Part shown: in pieces, positions 54,293 to 62,622 of the stretch | How the letters are laid out: every line of letters starts with the position of its first letter | How positions within the stretch are numbered: position 1 is the first letter of the stretch | Source of the DNA: JACJVV01 sp964581515 | Lineage (GTDB): Archaea; Nanobdellota; Nanobdellia; Woesearchaeales; JACJVV01 | Length of the DNA: 64,000 bases | Assembly (NCBI GenBank): GCA_964581515.1 | Contig: CAZOOV010000009.1 | Coordinates: forward strand, 1 to 64,000 | Direction of reading: 5' to 3' | Notes under the pieces: model-generated | What the model was told of the DNA's origin: nothing | Seen by the model: the letters and a program-made list of their open reading frames with translations, nothing else | Databases searched by the model: none | Made by a program: the position numbers and the translations under genes

Positions 54293-55024
54293 ATGAAGGT
54301 GTTAGTGCTGGCAGCAGGGTACGCAGTAAGGTTATATCCTCTTACTAAGAATCAACCTAAACCATTACTTGAGGTTGGAGGAAAACCACTTCTGGATCAT
54401 TTAATGACAAAGATACACGAACTTCCTAATGTAGATGAGATTATTGTTGTTTCTAATCATAAATTCTATGAACATTTTAAAGAATGGGCAGATAAGACAG
54501 AAAGCAAAATCCCTATTAGGGTGGTCAATGATGGTTCAACCTCTAAAGATGATAAGCTTGGTGCGATTAAAGATATGCTTTTTGGCATGAAAGATATTGA
54601 TGATGAGGTTCTTGTGATTGCAGGTGATAATATAATTGAGTTTAGTCTGAAGGAGTTTCATGATGAGTTCAAAAGGAAAGATAATCATATAATTGCAGCA
54701 CACGATGCAAAAGATGTTGAGATACTCCGAAACAGGCATGGTGTGGTTGAGATAGATGATAATAATAAAGTCATTTCTTTTGAAGAAAAACCTTATGATC
54801 CAAAGTCAACACTCAAATCAATATGTTGTTATATGTTTAAGCCTGATATCAAGCCTTTAATTAGTCAATATCTTGAAGGCAATAATCCTGATGCAACTGG
54901 TTTTTTTATTGAATGGTTGATTCAACAACAAGATATTCACTCATTTACATTTGATGATCCAGTCTATGATATAGGTAATATAGAAAGCTATAACATGGCA
55001 GATGATATATATAGGAATAAATGA
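54293..55024 (+). CDS. sugar-1-phosphate nucleotidyltransferase
   Basis: 243 residues. N-terminal nucleotide-binding motif VLAAGYAVRLYPLTKNQPKP (Gly-rich loop; Tyr-Ala where many have Gly-Thr), LEVGGKPLLDHL, and the metal-binding AGDN. Makes NDP-sugars from NTP and sugar-1-phosphate. Clear TATA box TTTATAATAC at 54261-54270, about 26 nt before ATG. Works plausibly with the divergent dehydrogenase. Confidence 0.88.
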   Translation: MKVLVLAAGYAVRLYPLTKNQPKPLLEVGGKPLLDHLMTKIHELPNVDEIIVVSNHKFYEHFKEWADKTESKIPIRVVNDGSTSKDDKLGAIKDMLFGMKDIDDEVLVIAGDNIIEFSLKEFHDEFKRKDNHIIAAHDAKDVEILRNRHGVVEIDDNNKVISFEEKPYDPKSTLKSICCYMFKPDIKPLISQYLEGNNPDATGFFIEWLIQQQDIHSFTFDDPVYDIGNIESYNMADDIYRNK

Positions 55025-55153
55025 TTGTTAATTGTTTTTTTTCTCTCTTTTTTTCTTTACTAGTGGGGAACTATTCGACATCAGTCAGTTATTAAAAAAA
55101 TCTTGATTTGTCGTCTATAAAACAATAATCTTTAAAAGTGCATTTACTTAAAA

Positions 55154-55187
55154 TTAAACTAATATAGTTTAATATACTAATAGTATA
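55154..55187. promoter_or_regulatory. two adjacent perfect palindromes before a surface protein gene
   Basis: TTAAACTA-ATA-TAGTTTAA (55154-55172) and TATACTA-A-TAGTATA (55173-55187) abut each other and run into a TATA-like TATAAAT (55185-55191). They share the ACTA half-site with the palindrome at 52535. Confidence 0.5.
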
Positions 55188-55192
55188 AATAA

Positions 55193-55277
55193 AAAGGTAC
55201 GAAAAATCATAAGGATTTTTGGACCTTTAAATTAAAAATTGAAAGGTACGAGAAATCATAAAGATTTTTTGGTCTTT
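55193..55277 (+). repeat. two tandem stem-loops in the leader of a surface protein gene
   Basis: Two 36-nt copies (55193-55228 and 55242-55277), spaced 49 nt, each folding as AAAGGT ... (AC)TTT-type outer stem and a 7-bp inner stem (AAAAATC/GATTTTT in copy 1; AGAAATC/GATTTTT in copy 2). Differences between copies keep pairing through wobbles. They end about 20 nt before the start codon. Confidence 0.65.
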
Positions 55278-55296
55278 AAATTAAAAGGTGATGTGG

Positions 55297-56202
55297 ATGG
55301 CTAGAAAAAAAATACCTTATAAAGTTGGTTTTTGGATTGCTGTTGTAATTATTGTGATATTAGGATTGTATTTATGGCAAAACTATTATCAATCAACTCA
55401 AGAAGGTGAAGAAGTTTCTTATATAAATTTTGATAATATCTTTAATGAGACAGATGAGGCTGAAGCACCTGCTGAAGGTGAAGAAGCTGTAGCAGAAGAA
55501 GAAGCTGAAGAAGTAGTAGTCTCAGAGGAAGTTGCTTCTGAAGAAGAAGTTGAAGAGGAAGAAGCTGTTACTGAAGAACCTACTGAAGAAGAAGTTGTAG
55601 CAGAAGAACCTGCAGAAGAAGAAGTAACAGAAGAGGAAATAGTTGAAGAGGAAGTTGTAGCTGAAGAACCTGAAGAGGAAGAAGTTGCTGCTGAATCAGA
55701 ACCAAAAGTATTGGTTGTTACAGAAGGAGATCTTGTAAGTTTCCCTAATCTGCAAGTTGAGGATCCAGATGGTGATGAGATTACATTTACATTTTCAGAA
55801 CCTTTAGATGAGAATGGAGAATGGCAAACAGAAGTAGGAGATGCAGGATCATATGATCTGACTATTTCAGCAAGTGATGGTACAACTGAGATCAGTGATA
55901 GCATAATGCTTATTGTTGAGTCTTTGAACAATGCTCCTATAATTGAGATTGAAGAGAGTGTTGCTGTATCTGAAGGTGACACGGTTGTACTTGAGCCAGT
56001 TGTTACTGACGCAGATGATGATGCAATAGAGATAGTCTATTCAGGTTGGATGAGCACAAACATAAAGGAGACTACATATGATGATGCTGGTGATTATATG
56101 GTTACAATAACAGCATCAGATGGCATTGCTGAGACAGTGAAAGTAGTTACTGTATCAGTAAGTGATGTCAACAGAGCTCCTACATTTGTAAGCATAATAT
56201 AA
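55297..56202 (+). CDS. exported acidic protein with cadherin-like domains
   Basis: About 301 residues. Short basic N-terminus (MARKKIPYK), one transmembrane anchor (about 11-30), a roughly 90-residue Glu/Ala/Val-rich low-complexity stretch (VVAEEPAEEEVTEEEIVEEE and similar), then two immunoglobulin/cadherin-like repeats ending in motifs such as YDLTISASDGTTEISDSI and YMVTITASDGIAETVKVV. An exterior cell-surface protein is expected. GGTGAT just upstream favours ATG 55297 over two earlier in-frame starts (GTG 55288, ATG 55291). Confidence 0.75.
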   Translation: MARKKIPYKVGFWIAVVIIVILGLYLWQNYYQSTQEGEEVSYINFDNIFNETDEAEAPAEGEEAVAEEEAEEVVVSEEVASEEEVEEEEAVTEEPTEEEVVAEEPAEEEVTEEEIVEEEVVAEEPEEEEVAAESEPKVLVVTEGDLVSFPNLQVEDPDGDEITFTFSEPLDENGEWQTEVGDAGSYDLTISASDGTTEISDSIMLIVESLNNAPIIEIEESVAVSEGDTVVLEPVVTDADDDAIEIVYSGWMSTNIKETTYDDAGDYMVTITASDGIAETVKVVTVSVSDVNRAPTFVSII

Positions 56203-56337
56203 TTTTGCTTACTTTTTTTCTTATTTTTCTTTATTATTTCTTTATTTTTATTCCTTTATTATTTCTTTATCTTAGAATTAGCTTTCTACTTTCTTTTTAC
56301 CAAAATAGTTATTAATGAGCTTTCTTGAAGTAATCTT

Positions 56338-56991
56338 ATGGAAGATCAAGAGATTATCGATAAAACAAAGGATTATGTGAAAAAGAAGCTTCAAGGTGAA
56401 GGTTCTGGTCATGATTGGTGGCATGTATATCGTGTATGGAATAATGCTAAGAATATAGCTAAATCTGAGTCTGTTGATGTTTATACGGTTGAACTTGCAG
56501 CTCTTTTGCATGATATAGCTGATTTTAAGTTTCATAAAGGAGATGATACTGTTGGGCCTAAGGTTGCTAAAGAATGGCTTACAGGACTTAATGTAAATGA
56601 AGAAATGATTGCTCATGTATGTAGTATAATTCAAGATGTATCGTTTAAAGGAGCAAATGTAAGTTCACCTATGAAATCTAAAGAAGGGATGGTTGTGCAA
56701 GATGCTGATAGGCTTGACGCTTTAGGAGCAGTAGGGATAGCTCGTGCTTTTGCTTACGGTGGACATAAAGGCAGAGAAATGTATAATCCTGATATAAAAC
56801 CAGTCATGCATGATTCTTTTGAGAATTATAAGAAGAATCAGTCTACTACAATCAATCATTTTTATGAGAAATTATTGCTATTGAAAGATCTGATGAATAC
56901 TGAAACTGGAAAAAGAATTGCAGAGAAAAGACATAAGGTTATTGTGGATTTCTTAGATAAATTCAAGAATGAATGGGATGGGAAGGATTAA
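56338..56991 (+). CDS. HD-domain phosphohydrolase (YedJ-like)
   Basis: 217 residues. Metal ligands: His in GHDWWHVYRVW, HD pair in LLHDIADFKF, and Asp in QDADRLDALGAVGIAR. Closest family by motif order is the HD hydrolase group containing YedJ. Substrate probably a nucleotide or phospho-compound. An AT-rich TATA-like sequence lies near 56308-56318. Tandem 12-bp repeats follow its stop. Confidence 0.85.
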   Translation: MEDQEIIDKTKDYVKKKLQGEGSGHDWWHVYRVWNNAKNIAKSESVDVYTVELAALLHDIADFKFHKGDDTVGPKVAKEWLTGLNVNEEMIAHVCSIIQDVSFKGANVSSPMKSKEGMVVQDADRLDALGAVGIARAFAYGGHKGREMYNPDIKPVMHDSFENYKKNQSTTINHFYEKLLLLKDLMNTETGKRIAEKRHKVIVDFLDKFKNEWDGKD

Positions 56992-56997
56992 TCTTAC

Positions 56998-57057
56998 TTG
57001 AAATATTATTTGGAATACTATTTAGAATACTACTTGGAATATTATTTGGAATATATT
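56998..57057. repeat. five 12-bp tandem repeats
   Basis: Five units close to TTGGAATATTAT (56998-57009, 57010-57021, 57022-57033, 57034-57045, 57046-57057) between the stops of two convergent genes. No clear function; may affect termination. Confidence 0.8.
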
Positions 57058-57094
57058 GGGTAAAACTGATTTGATAGTGTAAAGCTGACTTTTT

Positions 57095-57781
57095 TTATTT
57101 TTTGAAGAATTCATCTATATCTTTTTTAGATATCTTTTTCTTACCTAATGAATATGTTTTTCTTATCAAATCTTCTAGATTTTCAAGATATCTTCTTGGA
57201 TTAAGGTCTGATTGTATAAAAAGTGATTTTGCAAGGGTTGAACTTATGATATTTTGTCCAGGGAGTCTGACTTTTATTATCTCATTTGCAAGATTATTTC
57301 TTATCTCATTTAATTTGTAGAGTTTAGTATCTGATTTGAACGCTTTATTGAATGGTACATTCTTGAAGTCAGTTCCTGCAAATACAATTGATTTAACTCT
57401 ATCCATAATATAAAATTCATATAAGAAGTCAAAATCCTTTGGATTGGCTAGGTTTGCTTCATCTACAAGCAAAAGCATCTTGCTAGGTTTCATAAACAAG
57501 ACTCTTCTTATGAAGCTTCTTTTTCTCATAATTTTCTTTTTCATATTTTTTTGTTGTGCACAGTTGAAATAAAGAATATTTTTCTTGAATCTTTTTCTTA
57601 AGTATCTTAATATAGAACTTTTTCCAGTACCATAACTCCCTTCAAGAAATATAACATTGCCTATCTTTAACTGATAGACTATCCTTTGCATAATCTTTTC
57701 ATATCCGATAAGGTGGTTATCCTGTGTCGGTTTTATACTGAAAGGATTTTTCTTGAATCCTAATTCATGATACCATGTCAT
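57095..57781 (-). CDS. AAA-type ATPase (Orc/ExeA-like), active-looking
   Basis: 228 residues. N-terminal KKNPFSIKPTQ typical of ExeA/Cdc6-like ATPases, Walker A LEGSYGTGKSS (about 47-56), Walker B MLLLVDEAN (about 105-113), a sensor-like VFAGTDFKN, and a short lid helix region. No winged-helix domain follows, so it is shorter than Orc1/Cdc6. Starts 17 nt before the end of its upstream paralogue. Confidence 0.75.
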   Translation of the reverse strand: MTWYHELGFKKNPFSIKPTQDNHLIGYEKIMQRIVYQLKIGNVIFLEGSYGTGKSSILRYLRKRFKKNILYFNCAQQKNMKKKIMRKRSFIRRVLFMKPSKMLLLVDEANLANPKDFDFLYEFYIMDRVKSIVFAGTDFKNVPFNKAFKSDTKLYKLNEIRNNLANEIIKVRLPGQNIISSTLAKSLFIQSDLNPRRYLENLEDLIRKTYSLGKKKISKKDIDEFFKK

Positions 57782-58490
57782 TTTTTTTCTTAGTTATTAT
57801 CTTATTCAAAAGATTATCGTCTACTTTATCAAGGTCTTCATTAGACATCAAGAATAAAAGCGAATCACATTCTGTTAGAAGTTCTTTTATGTTATTACTT
57901 CTTTTTGCTAAAGCAGATATGTGGTTTTCATTGAGAAAGTCTCCAAAATTTAATCTATCTAGGACAATATCTGTCATCTCATATTTAGTTAAGTCTCTTA
58001 ATTTATGAACCCTTTTACCGATCCTATGTCTTATACTGTCTGGTATATCTACTTTTGAATAATCTTTGCTTGCCATGACCACTGATTGAATATTATCTTG
58101 ATCAAAGTAATATTTTATCTTCTCTGCATTTGATTCTGATAAATGCGTTATATTGTCAAGGAGTAGTATCATCCTTTTTGGCATCCCTTTCATCTTTTTT
58201 ATAATTGATTTATTGCCGTTTGCAAGAAGAATCTTAATATTTGGTTCATCTTTGACTTTCTCACAATTGACATAGATAACTTTACCTTTGCCTTTGTATT
58301 TGTCAATTATCTTCATCAATAATGCTGTCTTACCTATCTCCCCTTCTATGAAGATCATATTTCCAGCTTCAATCCTATATGATAATTCATCCAGAAGTAC
58401 ATCAAAGCCATAAAATGGATCCTTAAATAAAGGGTCTAGATGTAATGGGTTTTTTCTGAAACCTTTCTTCTTATACCATTCTTTTGTCAT
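57765..58490 (-). CDS. AAA-type paralogue with degenerate P-loop
   Basis: 241 residues, same layout as its downstream neighbour (RKNPLHLDPLF; NMIFIEGEIGKTALLMK; MILLLDNITH; VVMASKDYSK). The P-loop is two residues shorter (GEIGKT) and the Walker B acidic pair is Asp-Asn, so ATP hydrolysis is doubtful. Likely partners with the intact copy. A TATA-like CTTTTTATATGAG on the minus strand (58510-58522) precedes the ATG by about 26 nt. Confidence 0.7.
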   Translation of the reverse strand: MTKEWYKKKGFRKNPLHLDPLFKDPFYGFDVLLDELSYRIEAGNMIFIEGEIGKTALLMKIIDKYKGKGKVIYVNCEKVKDEPNIKILLANGNKSIIKKMKGMPKRMILLLDNITHLSESNAEKIKYYFDQDNIQSVVMASKDYSKVDIPDSIRHRIGKRVHKLRDLTKYEMTDIVLDRLNFGDFLNENHISALAKRSNNIKELLTECDSLLFLMSNEDLDKVDDNLLNKIITKKKNDMVS

Positions 58491-58573
58491 ATGTATAACG
58501 TTTTAATCACTCATATAAAAAGTTTGCTTCTCGAGAGTGGTGTAAATTATAACCTGTTTGGGACGAAAAAGAA

Positions 58574-58681
58574 TCATCTCTTATCATTTAGATTAAGTTC
58601 GAGGCACTCTGTTTTTGCTAGTTCTGCCTCAAGTTCTTCTATGGTTTTTCCTGTTAACTTTGCTAGATCTGCTATCTTCAC
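58574..58681 (-). CDS. 35-residue small ORF with GTG start
   Basis: Reads (V)KIADLAKLTGKTIEELEAEL onward, a helix-turn-helix-like or coiled pattern ending in ECLELNLNDKR. A TATA-like CTTTTTATATAAG on the minus strand (about 58704-58716) is about 25-30 nt upstream of the GTG, fitting a leaderless transcript. Coding-like composition. It fills most of the gap between the HD and AAA genes. Confidence 0.5.
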   Translation of the reverse strand: MKIADLAKLTGKTIEELEAELAKTECLELNLNDKR

Positions 58682-58727
58682 TATGATTAAAATCTTGAGA
58701 AAACTTATATAAAAAGGTTGCGGTTGG

Positions 58728-59279
58728 TTATTTGTCTAACTTGTATCTCTTACACCACAAATCCCATTTTTTTGGTTTATTTCTTCCATATGCTGATATT
58801 TTTTTCTTCATATTTTTTAGAGATCTCTCTTTTCTTTCTTTTCCTGGTTCTTTAGTATAGAATTTATCCGCGATACAGACTATTTGTTCTTCCACACTGA
58901 GTGGGATGAAGTTCCTTTTAGGCAATGGTAATTTGTTTTTTATTATTTCTTTTTTTGTGATGCCTACACCAATATGTCTTTCACATACTTTTGCATGTTT
59001 TGGAAAACCTTCTTTTCTTAGAAGCTCTCCTCCAAGATAAGTGTGTTCTATATATCTGTGCTTGCCATGACAGCCAATATCATTTGCATTTGTGAATTTA
59101 ATGCCTATATCATGGAGCATTGCAGCTTCTGCTATGAATATTAGATCTGGTTTTAGCCTAGGGACTTTTCTTGCAATATGTAGTGCTTTTCTCTTGACTT
59201 GTTTTCCATGTAGGATTAATGCATTGTAAGACTTCGAGTTTTTTTTGTAATGCTTCTCTATTATTTTTATTGGGTCCAT
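58728..59279 (-). CDS. HD-domain hydrolase
   Basis: 183 residues. Metal-binding pattern: His in LILHGKQVKRKALHIA, HD in AAMLHDIGIKFTNAND, later His residues in CHGKHRYIEHTYLGGE and Asp in VCIADKFYTKEP. Family members act on nucleotides or phosphorylated substrates. Basic C-terminus. Same strand as the ligase-like gene upstream (35-nt gap). Confidence 0.82.
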   Translation of the reverse strand: MDPIKIIEKHYKKNSKSYNALILHGKQVKRKALHIARKVPRLKPDLIFIAEAAMLHDIGIKFTNANDIGCHGKHRYIEHTYLGGELLRKEGFPKHAKVCERHIGVGITKKEIIKNKLPLPKRNFIPLSVEEQIVCIADKFYTKEPGKERKERSLKNMKKKISAYGRNKPKKWDLWCKRYKLDK

Positions 59280-59314
59280 GATTAACTTTATTTTGTATCA
59301 TTTTTAAAACTTTC

Positions 59315-61126
59315 TTACTTCTGTCTTTTTCTTACTGTATTTCTTCCTGCAAGGCTTTGTATTGTTGCATAGTCTGTTGTTGTTGACTTGTCATGTCTTA
59401 TACATTCTGCAAAGCAGTTGTTGAACTTGAAACTATTCCTATACCATGAATGAAGCCCTGCTGCAAATGGATTAAGTGTATATTTTATGTCAAAAACCTG
59501 TGTCTCAAGTATTATCGGTTCACTTGTATCTACACTATATTGTGGTTTGATGAGTTTTTTTGATGTTGATTTCACGCCAGAATATGCGCTGAAGTATTTC
59601 ATCAGGTCTTTGTAGCTTTTTGCATCTTCTTCTTTGAACTCAGAAAATGTTGATAAGACTTCTTTATATTCTTGTACCCATTTATCTTTTTTTGTTGCAG
59701 ATTTTTTTGTTCCAAGTTCTCCAATGTCATATTGTTCTTTTTTCTCATTATACATGCTTATCATGCTTAATAAATCTTGAGCTCTTGGCATTGTGTCAAA
59801 CATATCTGAGATAGTATCAGCATCAACTCTGTCACCTAATGCATATGCAAGTTTTATCTTTGCTTCCATTATGTATGCATCATGTAATGTCTTTACTCCT
59901 TCATCTGATCTTCTTTGTCCAACTTGTTCAAGGAGTTCTTGTCTTAGTGCGTTTAACCTTTTTTTCTGACCTTCTGTTTTTATCTGCACTCCTGTTGGAT
60001 CAAGATTTACTTTGCATACTGGTAAGTAACATCCGAGCTCTTCATCATAAAGACCTAACAGAGCGCCCTTGAGATTGGGCTCTGTCAGACCGTCATCTTT
60101 CTTATGGAGGTAAAGTCCAAGAAGAACAGTATCTATTGTTTCATATTTTTTTATCTTTATACTTTTAGCATAGTCAAATGAGGGGTTGGCATCAAAATCC
60201 TCTGCATACTGGACGACTACTACTCCTTCTAAGTCTTGTTTTTCTTTCTCTTCAACATATTCTCTTAGTTCTTTTTTGCTAAAGATTGGTTTTCTTTCAA
60301 CTACTCTTGCATCAATCCCTTCTTTTCTTATGTATTCATCTAGTTCATCAAGCATTTCATCTGCTTTGATATAATCCATAGGCAGTGAGCATAATGAGAC
60401 CATATTTTCTAATTGCTTCTTTTTTGATTGTTTCCATGTAGATGGATCTGCGATTGCAAACATACCATGGAATGCAAGCGTCATCTCAAATTCTTCTTTT
60501 GGCATTCCTTCTTCAAACAGATGGTCATCTTGAAGATATGATCTTAAAAATTTGTTTTCAACCCTATTTGTACCTTTTCTTGGCCAATATCTCATGTCAG
60601 GAATCCTTTCATTAACTCTATTGAATCCTGCAAGATGAGGGAATCTTTTGTTTATCAGTTCTGCATCGCCAATCATTACAGGGAGTTTTGTGAGTGTGTC
60701 ATGAAGTTCTGGAAACATCCTTAGGTCATATGCTGTGAATTGTCTTGTGAACGCAGTTGCATTTCTGATGCTTCCTCCTTTCTGTGGTCCATTATGCAAT
60801 TGGAATCTATATCCATTCTCTTTTACAGAAGCTCTAGTATATATTGAGAAATTTGAACTTGTGACATGTATTCCTTCAATAGAATCAGTGAAAGTAGGAT
60901 TTAAGCATGCAATTACTTTTGAGAGTTGAGGTGTTTTGTTGTTTAGCCAAAGGTCTCTTTGATAATCTATGAATTCTCCTATGTCTGCATCTTCCCATCC
61001 TGTAAATTGGGGAACATAGCGTTCCATCTCTTTTCTTAAGAAATTCTCCTTATCATTTTCAGAGAAATCTTGAAACATTATCTCACTTATTTTTCCTGAA
61101 ACCTCAGGGCTTAGTATTCTTCCCAT
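59315..61126 (-). CDS. divergent ATP-dependent DNA ligase-like protein
   Basis: About 603 residues. Nucleotidyltransferase motifs in order: motif I SVKENGYRFQLH (Lys about 102, KENG where KxDG is usual), motif III TAYDLRMFPEL, motif IIIa MIGDAELI, motif IV LEGVVVVQYA, motif V YAKSIKIKKY. The OB-fold follows (DTVLLGLYLHKKDDGLTE) and a final RHDKSTTT resembles the ligase C-terminal R-x-DK. Only about 100 residues precede motif I, so the usual DNA-binding domain is missing or very short, and about 130 extra helical residues split the OB-fold. GGTGAAT favours ATG 61126. Confidence 0.7.
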   Translation of the reverse strand: MGRILSPEVSGKISEIMFQDFSENDKENFLRKEMERYVPQFTGWEDADIGEFIDYQRDLWLNNKTPQLSKVIACLNPTFTDSIEGIHVTSSNFSIYTRASVKENGYRFQLHNGPQKGGSIRNATAFTRQFTAYDLRMFPELHDTLTKLPVMIGDAELINKRFPHLAGFNRVNERIPDMRYWPRKGTNRVENKFLRSYLQDDHLFEEGMPKEEFEMTLAFHGMFAIADPSTWKQSKKKQLENMVSLCSLPMDYIKADEMLDELDEYIRKEGIDARVVERKPIFSKKELREYVEEKEKQDLEGVVVVQYAEDFDANPSFDYAKSIKIKKYETIDTVLLGLYLHKKDDGLTEPNLKGALLGLYDEELGCYLPVCKVNLDPTGVQIKTEGQKKRLNALRQELLEQVGQRRSDEGVKTLHDAYIMEAKIKLAYALGDRVDADTISDMFDTMPRAQDLLSMISMYNEKKEQYDIGELGTKKSATKKDKWVQEYKEVLSTFSEFKEEDAKSYKDLMKYFSAYSGVKSTSKKLIKPQYSVDTSEPIILETQVFDIKYTLNPFAAGLHSWYRNSFKFNNCFAECIRHDKSTTTDYATIQSLAGRNTVRKRQK

Positions 61127-61235
61127 GTTATTCACCTTGTTATTTTTATTTGATTTTATTTAATTATTCTCGTTATATTATTTTGATAGTGTATTTGATT
61201 GCATTTAGTGGTTTTTAGAATATATATTAAATTAA

Positions 61236-61255
61236 ATGGTAAACTAATTTACCAT
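61236..61255. promoter_or_regulatory. 20-nt perfect palindrome, TrmB-type operator candidate
   Basis: ATGGTAAA-CTAA-TTTACCAT directly abuts the TATA box (AAATATATAAAAG, about 61257-61269) of the TrmB-like pair. The divergent ligase-like gene starts 110 nt away. Confidence 0.6.
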
Positions 61256-61291
61256 AAAATATATAAAAGAGAAAGGCATTGTGTAAATATC

Positions 61292-61894
61292 ATGACAAAA
61301 TGGAATAATCTTGGTATAACAGGGAATGAATTCAAGATATATGAGACTCTGTTGAGAAACGGAGCGTCTACTGTCTCTTCTATTTCAGATAGATCTGGTC
61401 TTGATCAAAGAAGCGTCTATGATTATATTGAGAGGCTTATCAACAAAGGCCTTGTCGGTCAGATAATCCATAATAATAAGAGGATGTTTCTTGGTTTGAA
61501 TCCTGAGATGATGTCTTTTTTGATAGATGAGGAGAAAGCAGAAGTTGAAAGTGAGTTTGATATGTTTGAAAAAGCTGCAAAGATAGAAGAGCACGGGATT
61601 CAGATGCATGTTATCTCATGCAAATCTGATCTTATCAGGATGATAAAATCAGTAGAAGGGGCTGATGAAGTTTTTATTGGGGAAGATTGTAAAGATATAA
61701 TAAAAAATCCTAGTTTCGTATTTTTTCTTGATAATAATAAGCCTAAAATAAATTGGTTGAAGAAAGTGACTAAGGCTGCTGTCATAGTGATATTCTCAAA
61801 AGACATGTTCTTAATTTATTCTGTTCCTGAGGAAAAAGGTTTTTTTGTGAAAGATTGTGATTTTGCAAACAATATGAGGGTGTATCTAAAATGA
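61292..61894 (+). CDS. TrmB-like transcriptional regulator 1
   Basis: 200 residues from ATG 61292. N-terminal winged helix: LGITGNEFKIYETLLRNGAS, VSSISDRSGLDQRSVYDYIE (about 26-45) and LINKGLVGQI with wing. The C-terminal half (GIQMHVISCKSDLIRMIKSV; DEVFIGEDCKD) resembles the TrmB effector/PLD-like region. The TATA box about 26-35 nt upstream fixes this start; the frame extends to 61199 but that part contains the promoter and palindrome. Its stop overlaps the next gene's ATG. Confidence 0.8.
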   Translation: MTKWNNLGITGNEFKIYETLLRNGASTVSSISDRSGLDQRSVYDYIERLINKGLVGQIIHNNKRMFLGLNPEMMSFLIDEEKAEVESEFDMFEKAAKIEEHGIQMHVISCKSDLIRMIKSVEGADEVFIGEDCKDIIKNPSFVFFLDNNKPKINWLKKVTKAAVIVIFSKDMFLIYSVPEEKGFFVKDCDFANNMRVYLK

Positions 61895-62568
61895 GCATAC
61901 TTAATGATTCACAAAGAAAAGTATTTGAGGCTACTCTTAAGATAGGCAAGAGTACAATCGGCAAGATTGCTCAAAAGACAGGTATGCATAGGCAGAGTGT
62001 TAAGATAATACTTGTGTCGCTTCAGGAAAAAGGATTCGTAAGCAAGAGTAGTGAAGGCAATAAGATATTCTTTTCATCAAATGATCTTAATGATATAAAA
62101 AAGAAATTTCTTAGCCAGCTAGAATGCATGAAAAAACAGGTTCCTGCACTTAAGGCAGAGTATGAGGATACAAAAGACAGCCAGATAATAAATGCAGTTT
62201 CCGGCGTAAAAGGACTTAGGAGCGCCCTTATGGATGAGATAATAAAAGGAAAAGAAATCTGTGCATTTCACTTGTCTTGTCTGAGCGAAGAGTTCAGTGA
62301 AGAGTTTGAGGCTAATGATAAAAGAAGAGTAATACATAAGATTCCTTTGAGAGTTTTGACAAATCATAAGTCCAATCAGAAGTCTTCTAAAAATCTATTG
62401 TATAAGCAGAAAGGATGGAGCGTACAGAGCAAGATTGATCTTTTTGTATACGCAAACAAGCTTACGATATTTTATAGCGATACTGAGACAAAGATATTTA
62501 CGATGAAGATAAATGAGATAACAACTTTGTTTAAAGATATCTTTGAGAAGAAGTGGAAGGCATGTTGA
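61891..62568 (+). CDS. TrmB-like transcriptional regulator 2
   Basis: 225 residues, paralogue of the previous gene with 4-nt ATGA overlap. Winged helix: RKVFEATLKIGKSTIGKIAQ, KTGMHRQSVKIILVSLQEKG (about 25-44). Linker helix KKKFLSQLECMKKQVPALKA, then GVKGLRSALMDEIIKGKEIC typical of TrmB C-terminal sensing region. The pair may form heterodimers. Confidence 0.8.
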   Translation: MSILNDSQRKVFEATLKIGKSTIGKIAQKTGMHRQSVKIILVSLQEKGFVSKSSEGNKIFFSSNDLNDIKKKFLSQLECMKKQVPALKAEYEDTKDSQIINAVSGVKGLRSALMDEIIKGKEICAFHLSCLSEEFSEEFEANDKRRVIHKIPLRVLTNHKSNQKSSKNLLYKQKGWSVQSKIDLFVYANKLTIFYSDTETKIFTMKINEITTLFKDIFEKKWKAC

Positions 62569-62622
62569 GAATTATATTATATAAGAATAATAATTATAAA
62601 TAATAAGTTCTATTACGGTATT

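Noticed and set aside
57095..58490. Orc1/Cdc6 initiators marking a replication origin
   Set aside because: Proteins are short, lack the winged helix, one has a broken P-loop, and no origin repeats were seen beside them.
61199..61291. N-terminal extension of TrmB-like regulator 1
   Set aside because: The stretch contains the TATA box and a perfect palindrome, so it is promoter rather than coding.
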